A stretch of DNA of 64,000 nt from Mycolicibacter virginiensis (GTDB taxonomy: Bacteria > Actinomycetota > Actinomycetes > Mycobacteriales > Mycobacteriaceae), in NCBI RefSeq assembly GCF_022374935.2, contig NZ_CP092430.2, positions 1,240,001-1,304,000 on the forward strand, given 5' to 3'. Numbering within the stretch: position 1 is the first letter of the stretch; the number at the start of each line of letters is the position of its first letter. The notes beneath the pieces were generated by a model. The model was not told the origin of the DNA and did not search any database. It saw only the letters and a list, made by a program, of their open reading frames with translations. Of the stretch, positions 33,093 to 42,558 are shown in pieces. The position numbers were made by a program, and so were the translations under genes.

Positions 33093-33809
33093 ATGGACCT
33101 GGCGCCCATCTCCCGCACCGCACTCTCCGACACGATCTTCGTGCGGCTCGTCGAAGAGATCCTGACCGGTCGTCTGCCCGCCGGCGAGCCGCTTCCGTCG
33201 GAACGTGAATTGGCGCTGACCCTGCAGGTCAACCGGCATGCCGTCCGCGAAGCGCTCAAGCGGTTGCAGCAGGCGGGGCTGGTCCGGATCAGCCACGGGG
33301 GAAAGACGCGGGTGCTGGACTGGCGGGAAAGTGCCGGCCTGGACGCGTTGACCGGATTGGCTGTCGCCGGGGCGATTCCGGCACGCCAGATCATCGGCGA
33401 CGTGGCGGTGATGCGCCGCTCGATCGCCGCGGACGCCGCACGACTCTGCGCCCGGAACGCCTCGGAGGACCAGCGCGCCGCGATCATCGCGGCCGCCGCG
33501 GAATACCCGACCGCCGGGGATCTCACGGAGGTCAGCGACGCCGACCTGGCGTTCTGGATCGCCGTAATTGACGCCTCCGGCAATATCGCTTATCGGCTGG
33601 CGCTCAACACGCTGGTCGCCGCCTACGACGAGATCGGCCGCGACGCCATCTACGCGCTGGGGGCCGCCGAGTTCGCCGACCGCAGCGCGCACATCGACCT
33701 GGCCGCTGCGATCGCCGCCGCCGACGAGGACGCCGCGTACCGCCTCGCCGACGAGCTGCTGACCCGATTCGTCGCGGCCTGCCAGGCCGGCGCCGAGGGA
33801 GAGGAATAG
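33093..33809 (+). CDS. FadR-type GntR regulator
   Basis: 238 residues. Winged HTH: ALSDTIFVRLVEEILTGRLPAGEPLPSERELALTLQVNRHAVREALKRLQQAGLVRI, the textbook GntR pattern, and an all-helical FCD-like C-terminal domain with Asp/His positions. Four bp before a sterol-desaturase-like gene, so these form an operon controlled through the palindrome upstream. Confidence 0.88.
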   Translation: MDLAPISRTALSDTIFVRLVEEILTGRLPAGEPLPSERELALTLQVNRHAVREALKRLQQAGLVRISHGGKTRVLDWRESAGLDALTGLAVAGAIPARQIIGDVAVMRRSIAADAARLCARNASEDQRAAIIAAAAEYPTAGDLTEVSDADLAFWIAVIDASGNIAYRLALNTLVAAYDEIGRDAIYALGAAEFADRSAHIDLAAAIAAADEDAAYRLADELLTRFVAACQAGAEGEE

Positions 33810-33813
33810 CGGC

Positions 33814-34641
33814 ATGTTCGACCTCATCGCGCACGCCATTCCGGTCTTCGTGCTCTGCCTACTGCTGGAAGCCGTGTCGTTCGCCGTGCGGCCCGACGAC
33901 GACGAGCGCGGCTACGAACTACGCGATACCGGCACCAGCCTTTCGATGGGCATCGGCAACGTGATCATCAACATCGGCTGGAAGCTGGTGGTGCTGGCGA
34001 TCTTCAGCGGGGTCTACCTGCTGGCCCCGGTTCACCTGCCGGCCAGCAATCCGCTGACCTGGATCGCGCTGTTCGTCGCCGACGACGTCGCCTACTACTG
34101 GTATCACCGCACCCACCACACCATCCGGGTGTTCTGGGCCAGCCATGTGGTGCACCACTCCAGCCAGCACTACAACCTGTCCACCGCACTGCGTCAGACC
34201 TGGACGCCGTTCACCGCGGTGCCGTTCTGGATCCTGTTGGCGTTCGCCGGATTCGCCCCGTGGATGATCCTGCTGCAACAGTCGGTCAGCCTGCTCTACC
34301 AGTTCTTCATCCACACCGAGCGGGTCGGCAAGCTCTGGCGGCCAATCGAATTCATCTTCAACACCCCGTCGCATCATCGCGTGCACCACGGGGCGAACGT
34401 CCAATACCTCGACAAGAATTACGGGGGAATCCTCATTGTCTGGGACCGGCTGTTCGGCACCTTCCAGCCTGAGGACGAGCGCGTCGTCTACGGCTTGACC
34501 AAGAACATCGACACGTTCAACCCGGTGCGGGTGGCCACCCACGAGTACGTCGCGATCTGGCGCGACATCCGCGCGGCCCGCAGTTGGCGTGCGGTGTGGG
34601 GCCACCTGTTTCGCGGCCCGGGCTGGCAGCCCTCGGGCTAG
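33814..34641 (+). CDS. Sterol desaturase / fatty-acid hydroxylase family membrane enzyme
   Basis: 275 residues. The iron-binding histidine clusters are present: HRTHHT near residue 103, HVVHHSSQHY near 117 and HHRVHHG near 188. Hydrophobic segments flank them. Non-heme di-iron oxygenase is therefore likely, acting on a lipid. Its 3' end overlaps the convergent enoyl-CoA hydratase by 4 bp. Confidence 0.85.
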   Translation: MFDLIAHAIPVFVLCLLLEAVSFAVRPDDDERGYELRDTGTSLSMGIGNVIINIGWKLVVLAIFSGVYLLAPVHLPASNPLTWIALFVADDVAYYWYHRTHHTIRVFWASHVVHHSSQHYNLSTALRQTWTPFTAVPFWILLAFAGFAPWMILLQQSVSLLYQFFIHTERVGKLWRPIEFIFNTPSHHRVHHGANVQYLDKNYGGILIVWDRLFGTFQPEDERVVYGLTKNIDTFNPVRVATHEYVAIWRDIRAARSWRAVWGHLFRGPGWQPSG

Positions 34642-35522
34642 GGGCGGGGCTTGACCCACTCGTCGTAGAACGGCGGCATCGCCGACGCCCGGGAGGTGAA
34701 CTGCGCGTCGCGTTTCTCCAGGAAGGCGCGCACGCCGTCGGCGCCGTCGCCGATGCTGGTGTAGAACATCGCCAGCGAGTCCACCCGGTGCGCCTCGACC
34801 GGGTCGGGCTGCGCGGAGTTGCGGTAGAGCATCTGCCGGATCAACGCGAACGAGACCGGCGAACGTCCCTTGGTCCAGGCGTCGGCCACCGCCCGCGCCT
34901 CGGCCAACAGAGTCTCCGGTTCGTGAATGGACTGGGCGATTCCGCAGGCGTGCGCGTGCTCGGCGTCGAGGATGTCAGCGCGGTAGAGCAGATCCAACGC
35001 CGTTGGCACGCCCACGATACGGGGCAGGAACCATGTCGAACACGCTTCCGGGGTGATGCCCAACTTCCCGAACACCAGACCGAAACGCGCCTTGGTCGAG
35101 AACAGCCGGGCGTCCATCGCCAGCATCATGGTGGCGCCGATCCCGACCGCGGCACCGTTGACCGCGGCGATCACCGGTTTGCGACAGCCATAGATCGCCA
35201 GCGTGACCCGCCCGCCGGTGTCGCGCACCCGGGCCAGCTCCGGATCGTCGAGGTCGGCCATCGCGGCCAGTGACGGCGACTTGGACTCGTCGAGCCCGAA
35301 CACGTTGCCCGAGCTGGACAGGTCCATCCCCGCGCAGAACGCGCGTCCGGAGCCGGTGACGATCACCGCGCGGACGGCGTCGTCGTCGTTGACCTCGACG
35401 AAGGTGCGCTCCAGCTCCTCGGCCATTTCGACGGTGAACGCGTTGAGATTGTCCGGTCGGTCCAGGTACACGGTGAGAATGCCGTCTTCGACCTCGTGGC
35501 GCAGCGTGTTGAACTCCATCAA
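34638..35522 (-). CDS. Enoyl-CoA hydratase/isomerase family protein
   Basis: 294 residues of the crotonase fold: YLDRPDNLNAFT, the oxyanion region AFCAGMDLSSSG, KPVIAAVNGAAVGIGATMML and GITPEACSTW, which retains the second catalytic Glu (PEACS); the first-Glu position (GATMML) appears substituted. Overlapping antisense 3' end with the desaturase. Confidence 0.85.
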   Translation of the reverse strand: MMEFNTLRHEVEDGILTVYLDRPDNLNAFTVEMAEELERTFVEVNDDDAVRAVIVTGSGRAFCAGMDLSSSGNVFGLDESKSPSLAAMADLDDPELARVRDTGGRVTLAIYGCRKPVIAAVNGAAVGIGATMMLAMDARLFSTKARFGLVFGKLGITPEACSTWFLPRIVGVPTALDLLYRADILDAEHAHACGIAQSIHEPETLLAEARAVADAWTKGRSPVSFALIRQMLYRNSAQPDPVEAHRVDSLAMFYTSIGDGADGVRAFLEKRDAQFTSRASAMPPFYDEWVKPRP

Positions 35523-35545
35523 CCGAGGCTAGTTGCACCGATCTG

Positions 35546-35576
35546 TTGACTCTGCCCCCGGGGGAGATTCGACACT
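35546..35576 (+). promoter_or_regulatory. MerR-type promoter with 19-bp spacer
   Basis: TTGACT and GACACT are separated by 19 bp, and the spacer contains the palindrome CCCCCGGGGG. This over-long spacer is the hallmark of MerR-activated promoters. Transcription would begin at or near the ATG (35584), possibly leaderless. Confidence 0.6.
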
Positions 35577-35583
35577 GGAGCGC

Positions 35584-36390
35584 ATGCCGACACTGTTGCC
35601 CATCGGGGACTTCTCCCGGATGACTTACCTGACCGTCAAGGCGTTGCGGCTCTACCACGAGCGCGGCCTGTTGGCTCCCGTGCAGGTCGACCCCTCATCG
35701 GGATACCGCTACTACAGCCCGGACCAGCTGCCGATCGCCCAAGTCATCCGCCGACTGCGCGATCTGGGCATGCCGCTCGACGAGCTGACCGAAGTGGTCC
35801 GCGCCGAGCAGGTCACCGACCGCAACCGGGCCATCGTGGCTCACCTGCAACGGCTCCAGGACCGACTGGCGCAAACGCAGGCCAGCGTGGAATCGCTGCG
35901 GGCGCTGCTGGAAGACGCCGGCGACACCTGTGACGTCACCTACCGGTCGGTGCCGGCGACGCTGGCGGCCGCGGTCGTCGACCAGGTCGCGATGGCAGAC
36001 ATCGACGACTGGTGGACGCAGGCGTTCACCGAGCTCGACGCCGCGGTGGCCGATGACGTTCCCGGGGTTCGCGGTGCGTTGTACTCGGCGGAGTTCTTCG
36101 AAGCCGGCAGGGGAGAGGTGATCGCGTTCCGGCCGGTGAGCACCGCCATGGCCCGGGGCAGGGTGCGAACGCTGGAGATTCCCGCGGCGGAACTGGCGGT
36201 CGCGGTGCACCGCGGGGCGTTCGGCGAGCTGGACCGCACCTACGCCGCGCTGGGCACCCATGTTGCCGAACGCGAACTGGGTGTCGACGGACCGATCCGC
36301 GAGCACTACCTGGTGTCCGGCTACGACACCGACGACGAAACAGCGCATCGCACCGAGGTGTGCTGGCCCATCTTTCGCACCAAATCCTGA
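35584..36390 (+). CDS. MerR-family regulator with effector-binding domain
   Basis: 268 residues. MerR HTH (MTYLTVKALRLYHERGLLAPVQVDPSSGYRYY) and coiled-coil dimer helix, then a GyrI-like effector domain (about 110-265) ending HRTEVCWPIF. BmrR/TipA-type proteins of this architecture respond to small hydrophobic drugs. It starts an operon with a VOC protein and a DUF1579-like protein. Confidence 0.85.
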   Translation: MPTLLPIGDFSRMTYLTVKALRLYHERGLLAPVQVDPSSGYRYYSPDQLPIAQVIRRLRDLGMPLDELTEVVRAEQVTDRNRAIVAHLQRLQDRLAQTQASVESLRALLEDAGDTCDVTYRSVPATLAAAVVDQVAMADIDDWWTQAFTELDAAVADDVPGVRGALYSAEFFEAGRGEVIAFRPVSTAMARGRVRTLEIPAAELAVAVHRGAFGELDRTYAALGTHVAERELGVDGPIREHYLVSGYDTDDETAHRTEVCWPIFRTKS

Positions 36391-36411
36391 CCCACGACAA
36401 GGAGTTCACCC

Positions 36412-36762
36412 ATGGAGATCACGCTGCACACTGTCACCTTCGACTGCGCCGACGCCGGCAAGCTGGCGCGGTTCTGGTCGCAGCTGCTGGCCCGACCGGT
36501 CGACGAGGGAGCCAGTGCCGAGATCGCCTCGATCGGCATCTCAGCGCAGACGCCGCCACGCCTGGCGTTCGTGCAGGTGCCAGAAGCCAAGCAGGTCAAG
36601 AACCGGGTGCACCTCGACCTCGTCGCGGCGGATCTGGCTGCCGCGGTCGAGCGGGCCCTGGAACTGGGCGCCGCCCGGTTGGCCGACCATGCCGAGGGCG
36701 GCTACCGGTGGACCACACTGGCCGACCCCGAGGGCAACGAGTTCGACCTCGTGACGGCCTGA
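36412..36762 (+). CDS. VOC-family (glyoxalase/bleomycin-resistance-like) protein
   Basis: 116 residues, one complete VOC domain: ITLHTVTFDCADAGKLARFWSQLL at the start, and YRWTTLADPEGNEFDLV at the end, the usual metal-side motif. AAGGAG precedes the ATG. Possible drug or metabolite binding; no specific ligand is evident. Confidence 0.8.
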   Translation: MEITLHTVTFDCADAGKLARFWSQLLARPVDEGASAEIASIGISAQTPPRLAFVQVPEAKQVKNRVHLDLVAADLAAAVERALELGAARLADHAEGGYRWTTLADPEGNEFDLVTA

Positions 36763-36763
36763 C

Positions 36764-37243
36764 ATGTCTTTGCTGACAAACGCATTGGTCGCCACCGGAC
36801 CGACCGCCGAGCATCGCGACGCGATGGCCCTCTACGGGTGGTTGGTCGGTGGCCGCTGGGATCTTGACATCACCTGGTTCGGCGACGAGGGCACCCGCCA
36901 CGTCTCGGGCTGGATGATCGCGGACTGGGTGCTCGACGGGCGAGCCGTCCAGGACGTCTGGCACGCCGAAACTCTCTTTCACGGGACCACACTGCGCGTC
37001 TATGACCCCGCCGTCGACGCCTGGCACATCCAGTGGACCGAACCGCAACTGGGACTTCGGCTGCACCAACTGGGCCGGGCCGACGCGGACGGAATCGTGC
37101 AGGACGGCGCGCTGCCGGACGGTTCCGCCATCCGATGGAGCTTCCGCGACATCGGCCCGGACTCGTTTCGCTGGCGCGACGAACGCAGCGACGACGGGCG
37201 CACCTGGGTGCTCCAGCAGGAGTATCTCGCCCGCCGCCGCTGA
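36764..37243 (+). CDS. DUF1579-like small protein
   Basis: 159 residues, one base after the VOC stop. The GGRWDLDITWFGDEG and YDPAVDAWHIQWTEPQ segments resemble the beta-barrel-like proteins of unknown function found beside polyketide-cyclase or VOC genes. No catalytic residues recognised. Confidence 0.6.
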   Translation: MSLLTNALVATGPTAEHRDAMALYGWLVGGRWDLDITWFGDEGTRHVSGWMIADWVLDGRAVQDVWHAETLFHGTTLRVYDPAVDAWHIQWTEPQLGLRLHQLGRADADGIVQDGALPDGSAIRWSFRDIGPDSFRWRDERSDDGRTWVLQQEYLARRR

Positions 37244-37251
37244 ATCCGGTG

Positions 37252-40200
37252 TCAGGCGGTGACAGCGTCTTTCGTCTCGGCACGCGCGAGGAAGCGGGGC
37301 GCGATGCCCGCCGCGGTGGTCGCGATCGCCGCCGATCCCAGTGCCTGAGCCCAGCCGATCGGACCCAGCGGGGTGCAGCCCATGAACTGGCTGATCCCCG
37401 GGATACTGATCAATAGCGCCATGGCCGCGAACGAGCCGGCCGCGGTGGCCACCAGCACCGGCGAGCGCGACTCCAGCAGGGTCTGTCCCAGCTGGGTGGT
37501 CACCAGCGCGACCAGCGCCACCGTGGAGGCGCGTCGCGGAAAGCCGGTGGCTCGCGCCATGAACCAGGCGGCCAGGGTGGCACTGGCCGTGGTCGTGCCA
37601 CGCAGCGCCACCGCCCGCAGTAACGCCTTCTCGTCGGGCCCGCGCCCCCCGAAGGGCATCGGGCGCCGGGGCTGGCTGATCGCCAGCGCGGTGGCCGGGA
37701 AAGCATCGGTCACGATGTTGACCAGCAGCAGCTGGCGGGTGTTCAACGGTGCCTGACCGGTCAGGGCGCTGCCGATGATCGCGAACACCGCGCCGCTGGC
37801 GTTGCCGCCCAACAGCACCGCCACCGCAGCCTGCACCCGCTGCCACAGTTGGCTGCCCTCGTTGAGCGCGTCCAGCAGGGTCTCGATCTTGCCGTCGAGC
37901 AGCACCACGTCGGCCGCGGTGTGGGCGGCGTCGCTGCCCTGGGCGACGATGCCGATCCCGACGGTGGCGGCTCGGATGGCGGCGGCGTCGTTGGCGCCGT
38001 CGCCGACCATCGCCGACACCTTGCCGCTGCGTTCCAGTGCCTGCACCACCTGCACCTTGTTCGCCGGTGACATCCGGGCGAACACCACTCGCTCGGCCAC
38101 CGCGCGCTCCTGCTCCTTGCCCGACAGCGTCTCCCATTCCGAGCCGGTGATGACCTGCTCGGCGGTGAGCTGCAAGCCCATCTTGCGGGCGATCGCGCGA
38201 CCGGTGGTCGGGTGATCACCGGTGATCATCCGAATGGGCACCTGCCGGCGGTGTAGCTCGGCCAGCAGGCCGGCCGACCCGGCGCGCGGGGTGTCGGAGA
38301 TGCCGACGAATCCGACCAAGGTCAAACCGCCGGCGCACTGCTGAGCCATGGCCGCAAGCTGGGCTTCGGGGTCGTCGGGATCAGCCGAAAGCGATTGCAG
38401 TTGAGCGGGGCTGAGCTCGCGTCGTGCCACCGCAAGGACCCGCAGACCCTCGTCGGCCAGCTGCTCCACCACGTCGTCGATGTCGGCCGCGACGTTCTCG
38501 CAGGCCGCGAGCACCACCTCGGGCGCACCCTTGATCGTCAGTTCGGTCCCGAACACCGATGCCGCGAACGGGCGCCCGGAGCGGAACGGCAGATGGGCGG
38601 CGGGTGCCCCAGATGCGATGGCGCCGGGCACCGACGCAGCCGCCGCCACGATCGCGGCGTCGGTGGCGTCGACGTGGCTTTGCCCCTTCGCCGACGGCGT
38701 AGCACGTACCGCGCACCGCAGCACCTCGCCACGGGAGTGATCGGCTGCCGTGCGCACCTCGGTGACCCGCAACCGGTTCTCGCTCAGTGTGCCGGTCTTG
38801 TCGAAGCACACCACGTCTACGCGGCCCAGGGCCTCCACGGAGCGTGGCACCCGCACCAGCACACCGGACTTGGTGAGTCGCTGCGCCGAGGCGTGCTGAG
38901 CCAGCGTCGCCACCACCGGCATGCCCTCAGGGACGGCGGCGACGGCCACCGAAACACCTTGGGCCACCGCCTGCTGCAGCCGGGTACCGCGCAGCACCCC
39001 CAGCGCGCTGACCAATCCGCCGGTCATCAGGCTCAGCGGCCAGGTCCGGTTGGTGATCTGGCCGAGCTGGTGGCCCAGCCCGATGTCGCCGTGTCGACTG
39101 GTGACGAGGTCGGCGGCGCGCCGCACCTCGGTGTCGGATCCCACCGCGGTCACCAACGCCAGACCCGTCCCGGCCGCCACGGTGGTGCCGGCGAAGAGCA
39201 TGCAGCGACGTTCGGCCAGTTCCGCACCCGGGGTGGCGTCGAGCTGTTTGGTCACCGGCAGCGATTCACCGGTCAGCGACGCCTCGTCGACCTCCAGCTT
39301 CTCCAGCTCGATGACGCGGGCGTCGGCCGGCACCACGTCGTCGGGTCCCACCTCGATCAGATCCCCACGCTGCAACTGCTCGGGGAGCACCTGGACGCGT
39401 TCGCGTGTGCCGTCGGGCCGGATCGTCACCTTCCAGGCGGGTGGAATCTGGTCGGCGAGCAGCCGATTCAGCCGCAGCTCGGCGCTGAGCCGTTGACCGG
39501 CGGCCAGCACGGCGTTACTGGCCAGCACCGTGCCGACCAACAATGCGTCGATGGGGGAGCCCAGTATCGCGGTGGCCGTGGCGCCCAATCCCAGCACCGG
39601 GGTCAGCGGGTCGGACAGTTCGTCGCGCACCGCGTCCAGGAATTGCCAGAACACCGGGCGTTCGATGTCCGCGGCAGCGCTCGGGGCAGAGGTGGGCTCC
39701 GCCGATCCGGCCAACGCGGCACGCACCTGCTCCACCGACATGGCATGCCACTCGTCGACCGGAACCGGCCGGGGCAGCGGGGCGTTGACCACCTTGCGTG
39801 CCGACCAGTAGCCGGACGCCACACCCGCCGCCGCTCCCAACACCACCGCTTCGGGCCCGCGGCCCCGGACGGTCGGAATCAGCAGCAGCGAACCCATCGC
39901 CGAAGCGCCGACGGACAGTTCGACACCGCGGCGACTGGCCGCCTTGGCCGCGGGCAGGGCATGCAGAATTCGCCACACCCCGGCCAGGTCATCGACGATC
40001 AGGTCCGCTTCCAACGGTTGCGGCTGGCTGTCGTCGGGAAGGATGCCCACGCCGAGATCGGCCGCCGACAGTGCCTGGGTGGCCGCCGAGGAGATCACTG
40101 CGACGGTGTGGCCTTCCTGTTGGTAGTCGTGCACCGCATCGAAGAGGGCGTCGTCGATCGAATCGCCTGTCATCGGCGCGAATTCGTCGAACGCGGGCCG

Positions 40201-41283
40201 TAGCGCACCGAGGCCGACGGAGTCATCGACGGTGATGGTCTGTACGTCGGCTCGCTGTGTCTCGGCGAGCGTAGCGGCCGCCAGTGGATGCGGCGCCGGG
40301 GCGAAGAGCGCCTCGGTGACGGGACGCCCCTTGCTACGGCGCGTGCCGGGCACCGGGTGCCAGCCAGGCTGCAGGTCGCCGGCCGCCGGCATCGCCTGGG
40401 CGCGCTCCCAGACTGTCAGGTCCTTCTCGTCGCCACCGCGTAGTCGCACCAAGCGCAACGACTCGCTGCGCAGCACTCGCGGATCGAGAATCACCACATC
40501 GATCCGATCCAATCGGCGCAGGCTGTCCGGGTCGATCTGCAGCGCCTCGTCGTTGTTGGCCAGTCCGCGACCCAGTGTCGCCGCGAACGATTCCTGCGTG
40601 GAGCGGGCGGCTTTCGGCACGGCGACCAACGCGGCATTGCCGGCCAGGTTCGGGTCGCGGCTGGCCGCACCGACCGCCGCCGCGCCGATGGCCTGGACCC
40701 AGGTGCCGCGCTGCAGGTGTTGTTCGATTGGGCCGACCGGGGCAGGTACCGGACGTGCGGCTGACTGCGTCTCGGATCCGGTGGTGGGGCGGGCCAGTTC
40801 GCGCCGGGACCATGCCCGGGCGTCGGCGCGCGTTTCGGCTGCCTTGAAGGTGTTGATCGCCAGGTCGATCGCCAGAATCGACGGGGCGACGGCGAGCGCG
40901 TTGGCCGCGGTGGAGGCCAGCCCCATGGCAGTGTCCGTTGCGCGTTTACCGATGCGTTCCTCGAGGAGTCGGCGCAGCCGCGGCTGGTGGTCCAGGGCGA
41001 CCACGGCGCCTTGGACACTGGCCGGCAGGCGCGGAAAGCGCAGGACACGTCCGGCCAGTGCGATGCCCAAGCCGACGGCGCTGATACCTGCCATCGCCGC
41101 GGTGGAGACCGCCAACAATCCGTCGCCCGGTGCGGGGGCGCCGCGGGGCGCGCGACCGTCGGCGACATTGTCGAGTTCGTTGTCGAGTTCGTCGTCGATC
41201 AGCGGGACGGCGGTGATGGTATCGAGAGGCTCGTCGGTTGCCGGTTCGACATCGTCGATTAGGGCAGGTATCGAGGGGGGCAT
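37252..41283 (-). CDS. Very large P-type cation ATPase (CtpH/CtpI-like)
   Basis: 1343 residues from an ATG with AAGGAG before it. The P-type core is complete: actuator TGES near residue 670, phosphorylation motif DKTGT with Asp828, ITGDH, and the hinge GDGANDAA. The first ~600 residues are an extra region with several hydrophobic stretches and no metal-binding HMA repeats, as in mycobacterial CtpH and CtpI (both I recall as ~1540-1630 residues); this one is shorter. The transported ion cannot be deduced from sequence alone. The C-terminal helices include NIVTDAFPATAL. Confidence 0.88.
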   Translation of the reverse strand: MPPSIPALIDDVEPATDEPLDTITAVPLIDDELDNELDNVADGRAPRGAPAPGDGLLAVSTAAMAGISAVGLGIALAGRVLRFPRLPASVQGAVVALDHQPRLRRLLEERIGKRATDTAMGLASTAANALAVAPSILAIDLAINTFKAAETRADARAWSRRELARPTTGSETQSAARPVPAPVGPIEQHLQRGTWVQAIGAAAVGAASRDPNLAGNAALVAVPKAARSTQESFAATLGRGLANNDEALQIDPDSLRRLDRIDVVILDPRVLRSESLRLVRLRGGDEKDLTVWERAQAMPAAGDLQPGWHPVPGTRRSKGRPVTEALFAPAPHPLAAATLAETQRADVQTITVDDSVGLGALRPAFDEFAPMTGDSIDDALFDAVHDYQQEGHTVAVISSAATQALSAADLGVGILPDDSQPQPLEADLIVDDLAGVWRILHALPAAKAASRRGVELSVGASAMGSLLLIPTVRGRGPEAVVLGAAAGVASGYWSARKVVNAPLPRPVPVDEWHAMSVEQVRAALAGSAEPTSAPSAAADIERPVFWQFLDAVRDELSDPLTPVLGLGATATAILGSPIDALLVGTVLASNAVLAAGQRLSAELRLNRLLADQIPPAWKVTIRPDGTRERVQVLPEQLQRGDLIEVGPDDVVPADARVIELEKLEVDEASLTGESLPVTKQLDATPGAELAERRCMLFAGTTVAAGTGLALVTAVGSDTEVRRAADLVTSRHGDIGLGHQLGQITNRTWPLSLMTGGLVSALGVLRGTRLQQAVAQGVSVAVAAVPEGMPVVATLAQHASAQRLTKSGVLVRVPRSVEALGRVDVVCFDKTGTLSENRLRVTEVRTAADHSRGEVLRCAVRATPSAKGQSHVDATDAAIVAAAASVPGAIASGAPAAHLPFRSGRPFAASVFGTELTIKGAPEVVLAACENVAADIDDVVEQLADEGLRVLAVARRELSPAQLQSLSADPDDPEAQLAAMAQQCAGGLTLVGFVGISDTPRAGSAGLLAELHRRQVPIRMITGDHPTTGRAIARKMGLQLTAEQVITGSEWETLSGKEQERAVAERVVFARMSPANKVQVVQALERSGKVSAMVGDGANDAAAIRAATVGIGIVAQGSDAAHTAADVVLLDGKIETLLDALNEGSQLWQRVQAAVAVLLGGNASGAVFAIIGSALTGQAPLNTRQLLLVNIVTDAFPATALAISQPRRPMPFGGRGPDEKALLRAVALRGTTTASATLAAWFMARATGFPRRASTVALVALVTTQLGQTLLESRSPVLVATAAGSFAAMALLISIPGISQFMGCTPLGPIGWAQALGSAAIATTAAGIAPRFLARAETKDAVTA

Positions 41284-41594
41284 CGGTCTCCTTCGCTCGG
41301 CGACCGAATCTGCAAGGAAAGCCCGCGGAGCCTTCGGTCGACATGGTCAATCGTCCGAAGGTCTCGCTCGCGAAAGTCCTGGGTCCGCTGAATGACCGGG
41401 CGGGTGGAACCCGCCGTATTGACGACCATTCACATCCGCCACAGGTGTGGCGGGTAGGAACTACTCCCCTTCACGCTCGAAGGTAGGTCCGGTAGGCGGC
41501 GACCAGCTGAACGCCGACGAGACCCCACTTGAAATGCCGGTGAATTACTGCCATTTCCAACAGATCTGGCGGCGCCGGCACGGCTGTTGCCGGT
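41284..41594 (-). other. 311-bp leader/intergenic region upstream of the P-type ATPase
   Basis: No gene is seen. Two hairpins are visible (GGCGGGT/ACCCGCC at 41399-41415; CCTTCGG/CCGAAGG at 41331-41361) and a partial DosR-like half-site AGGACTTTCGC (minus strand, about 41370-41380). The region could hold a structured 5' leader of the ATPase; no known riboswitch class is matched. Confidence 0.4.
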
Positions 41595-42485
41595 TTACGC
41601 GTGCGGCGACCAGTAGGCGAGCATCTCGGCGAAGGTGTCGAATGCCGGTCTCGAAATGCCGTAGGGAGCCTCGAAGTGCAGGCTCAACGGGTAGCCCAAC
41701 TCGGCCACGCCGTCGATGACCCGCTTGTACAGATCGAGCAGCTGCCGGCGTTTGGCGTCGGGTTCGCCTGCGGCCAGAGTCCGGACGAAGGCCTGTTCGG
41801 CGGCGACGGCCTCGTTGCCCGGATCCTGAATCAACCAATCGACCAGCCCGACCTTGCTCTCCATCTTTGGCACGAAGCCGAACGACAACAGGACCTCGGG
41901 CCGGTGATCACTGACGTTCTTGAAGTCGCGAAGGAATCCGACAATCGCGTCCGAGTAGAGCAGCTGCGTCATCCCGAAGGTGGCACCCCGGTCACATTTG
42001 AAGTCGAAGCGTTCGCGCTCGCCGTCCCGGGTCGGGATGAGGATGACGCCCCGGTTGTCGACGAGATCGTCGAACTTCGACAGCGCGTCGGTGGGTGCGA
42101 CGCCGCCGCCCTCACCGTCGTTCAGCGTGCGGGGGACACCGACGAAGATGATTCCGTCGAACCCGGCCTGGCGCAGGCCTACCAGTCGCGTCCGCAGCGC
42201 CGCCTCGTCGAGGAATGCGGTCACCTGCGTGCACAGTCCACGTACGCCGGGCAGTTCGGGACGGATTGTCGACCAGAATTCCGGGACATCGAGTTTGGGT
42301 TTCATCTCGATCGGCCGATCGTCGTCCTCGGGGATCAGCCCGGGGATCATGACGTGACCGATCCGGCCCGCGATACCCGCTTGGTCCGAGAGCTGCAGGA
42401 CCTTGTAGGCCTCTTCGCGGGCGTGCTCACACCCACGATCGGTGTTGGGCGGCACCAATTCCAGTGCGATGGTGTTCAACGGCAC
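41595..42485 (-). CDS. Methylenetetrahydrofolate reductase-like protein
   Basis: 296 residues from a GTG behind GGAG. It has MTHFR/TIM-barrel features: ALELVPPNTDRG at the N-terminus in place of the usual SFEFFPP, GVRGLCTQVTAF, DGIIFVGVPRT, and FKCDRGATFGMTQLLYSD, where the QLLY region corresponds to the family's active site helix. The canonical flavin-binding motifs are weak. This is the type of the mycobacterial flavin-independent MTHFR relatives (Rv2172c, as I recall). Immediately downstream of metE, it would supply 5-methyl-THF. Confidence 0.75.
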   Translation of the reverse strand: MPLNTIALELVPPNTDRGCEHAREEAYKVLQLSDQAGIAGRIGHVMIPGLIPEDDDRPIEMKPKLDVPEFWSTIRPELPGVRGLCTQVTAFLDEAALRTRLVGLRQAGFDGIIFVGVPRTLNDGEGGGVAPTDALSKFDDLVDNRGVILIPTRDGERERFDFKCDRGATFGMTQLLYSDAIVGFLRDFKNVSDHRPEVLLSFGFVPKMESKVGLVDWLIQDPGNEAVAAEQAFVRTLAAGEPDAKRRQLLDLYKRVIDGVAELGYPLSLHFEAPYGISRPAFDTFAEMLAYWSPHA

Positions 42486-42510
42486 CAGGGGACTCCGTTC
42501 TCATGGAAAG

Positions 42511-42552
42511 GACATGTTGCGCCCCAGAAATGGCTCTGGGGCGCAACATGTC
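42511..42552 (-). terminator. Perfect 18-bp hairpin downstream of metE
   Basis: GACATGTTGCGCCCCAGA pairs perfectly with its inverse around a 6-nt AATGGC loop. It lies 6 bp beyond the metE stop and about 26 bp before the MTHFR-like start. There is no T-run, as in many mycobacterial I-type terminators. Confidence 0.8.
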
Positions 42553-42558
42553 AGACGG

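Noticed and set aside
41367..41380. DosR box before the P-type ATPase
   Set aside because: Only one half (AGGACTTTCGC) resembles the motif; the other half does not, so it is not listed as a site.
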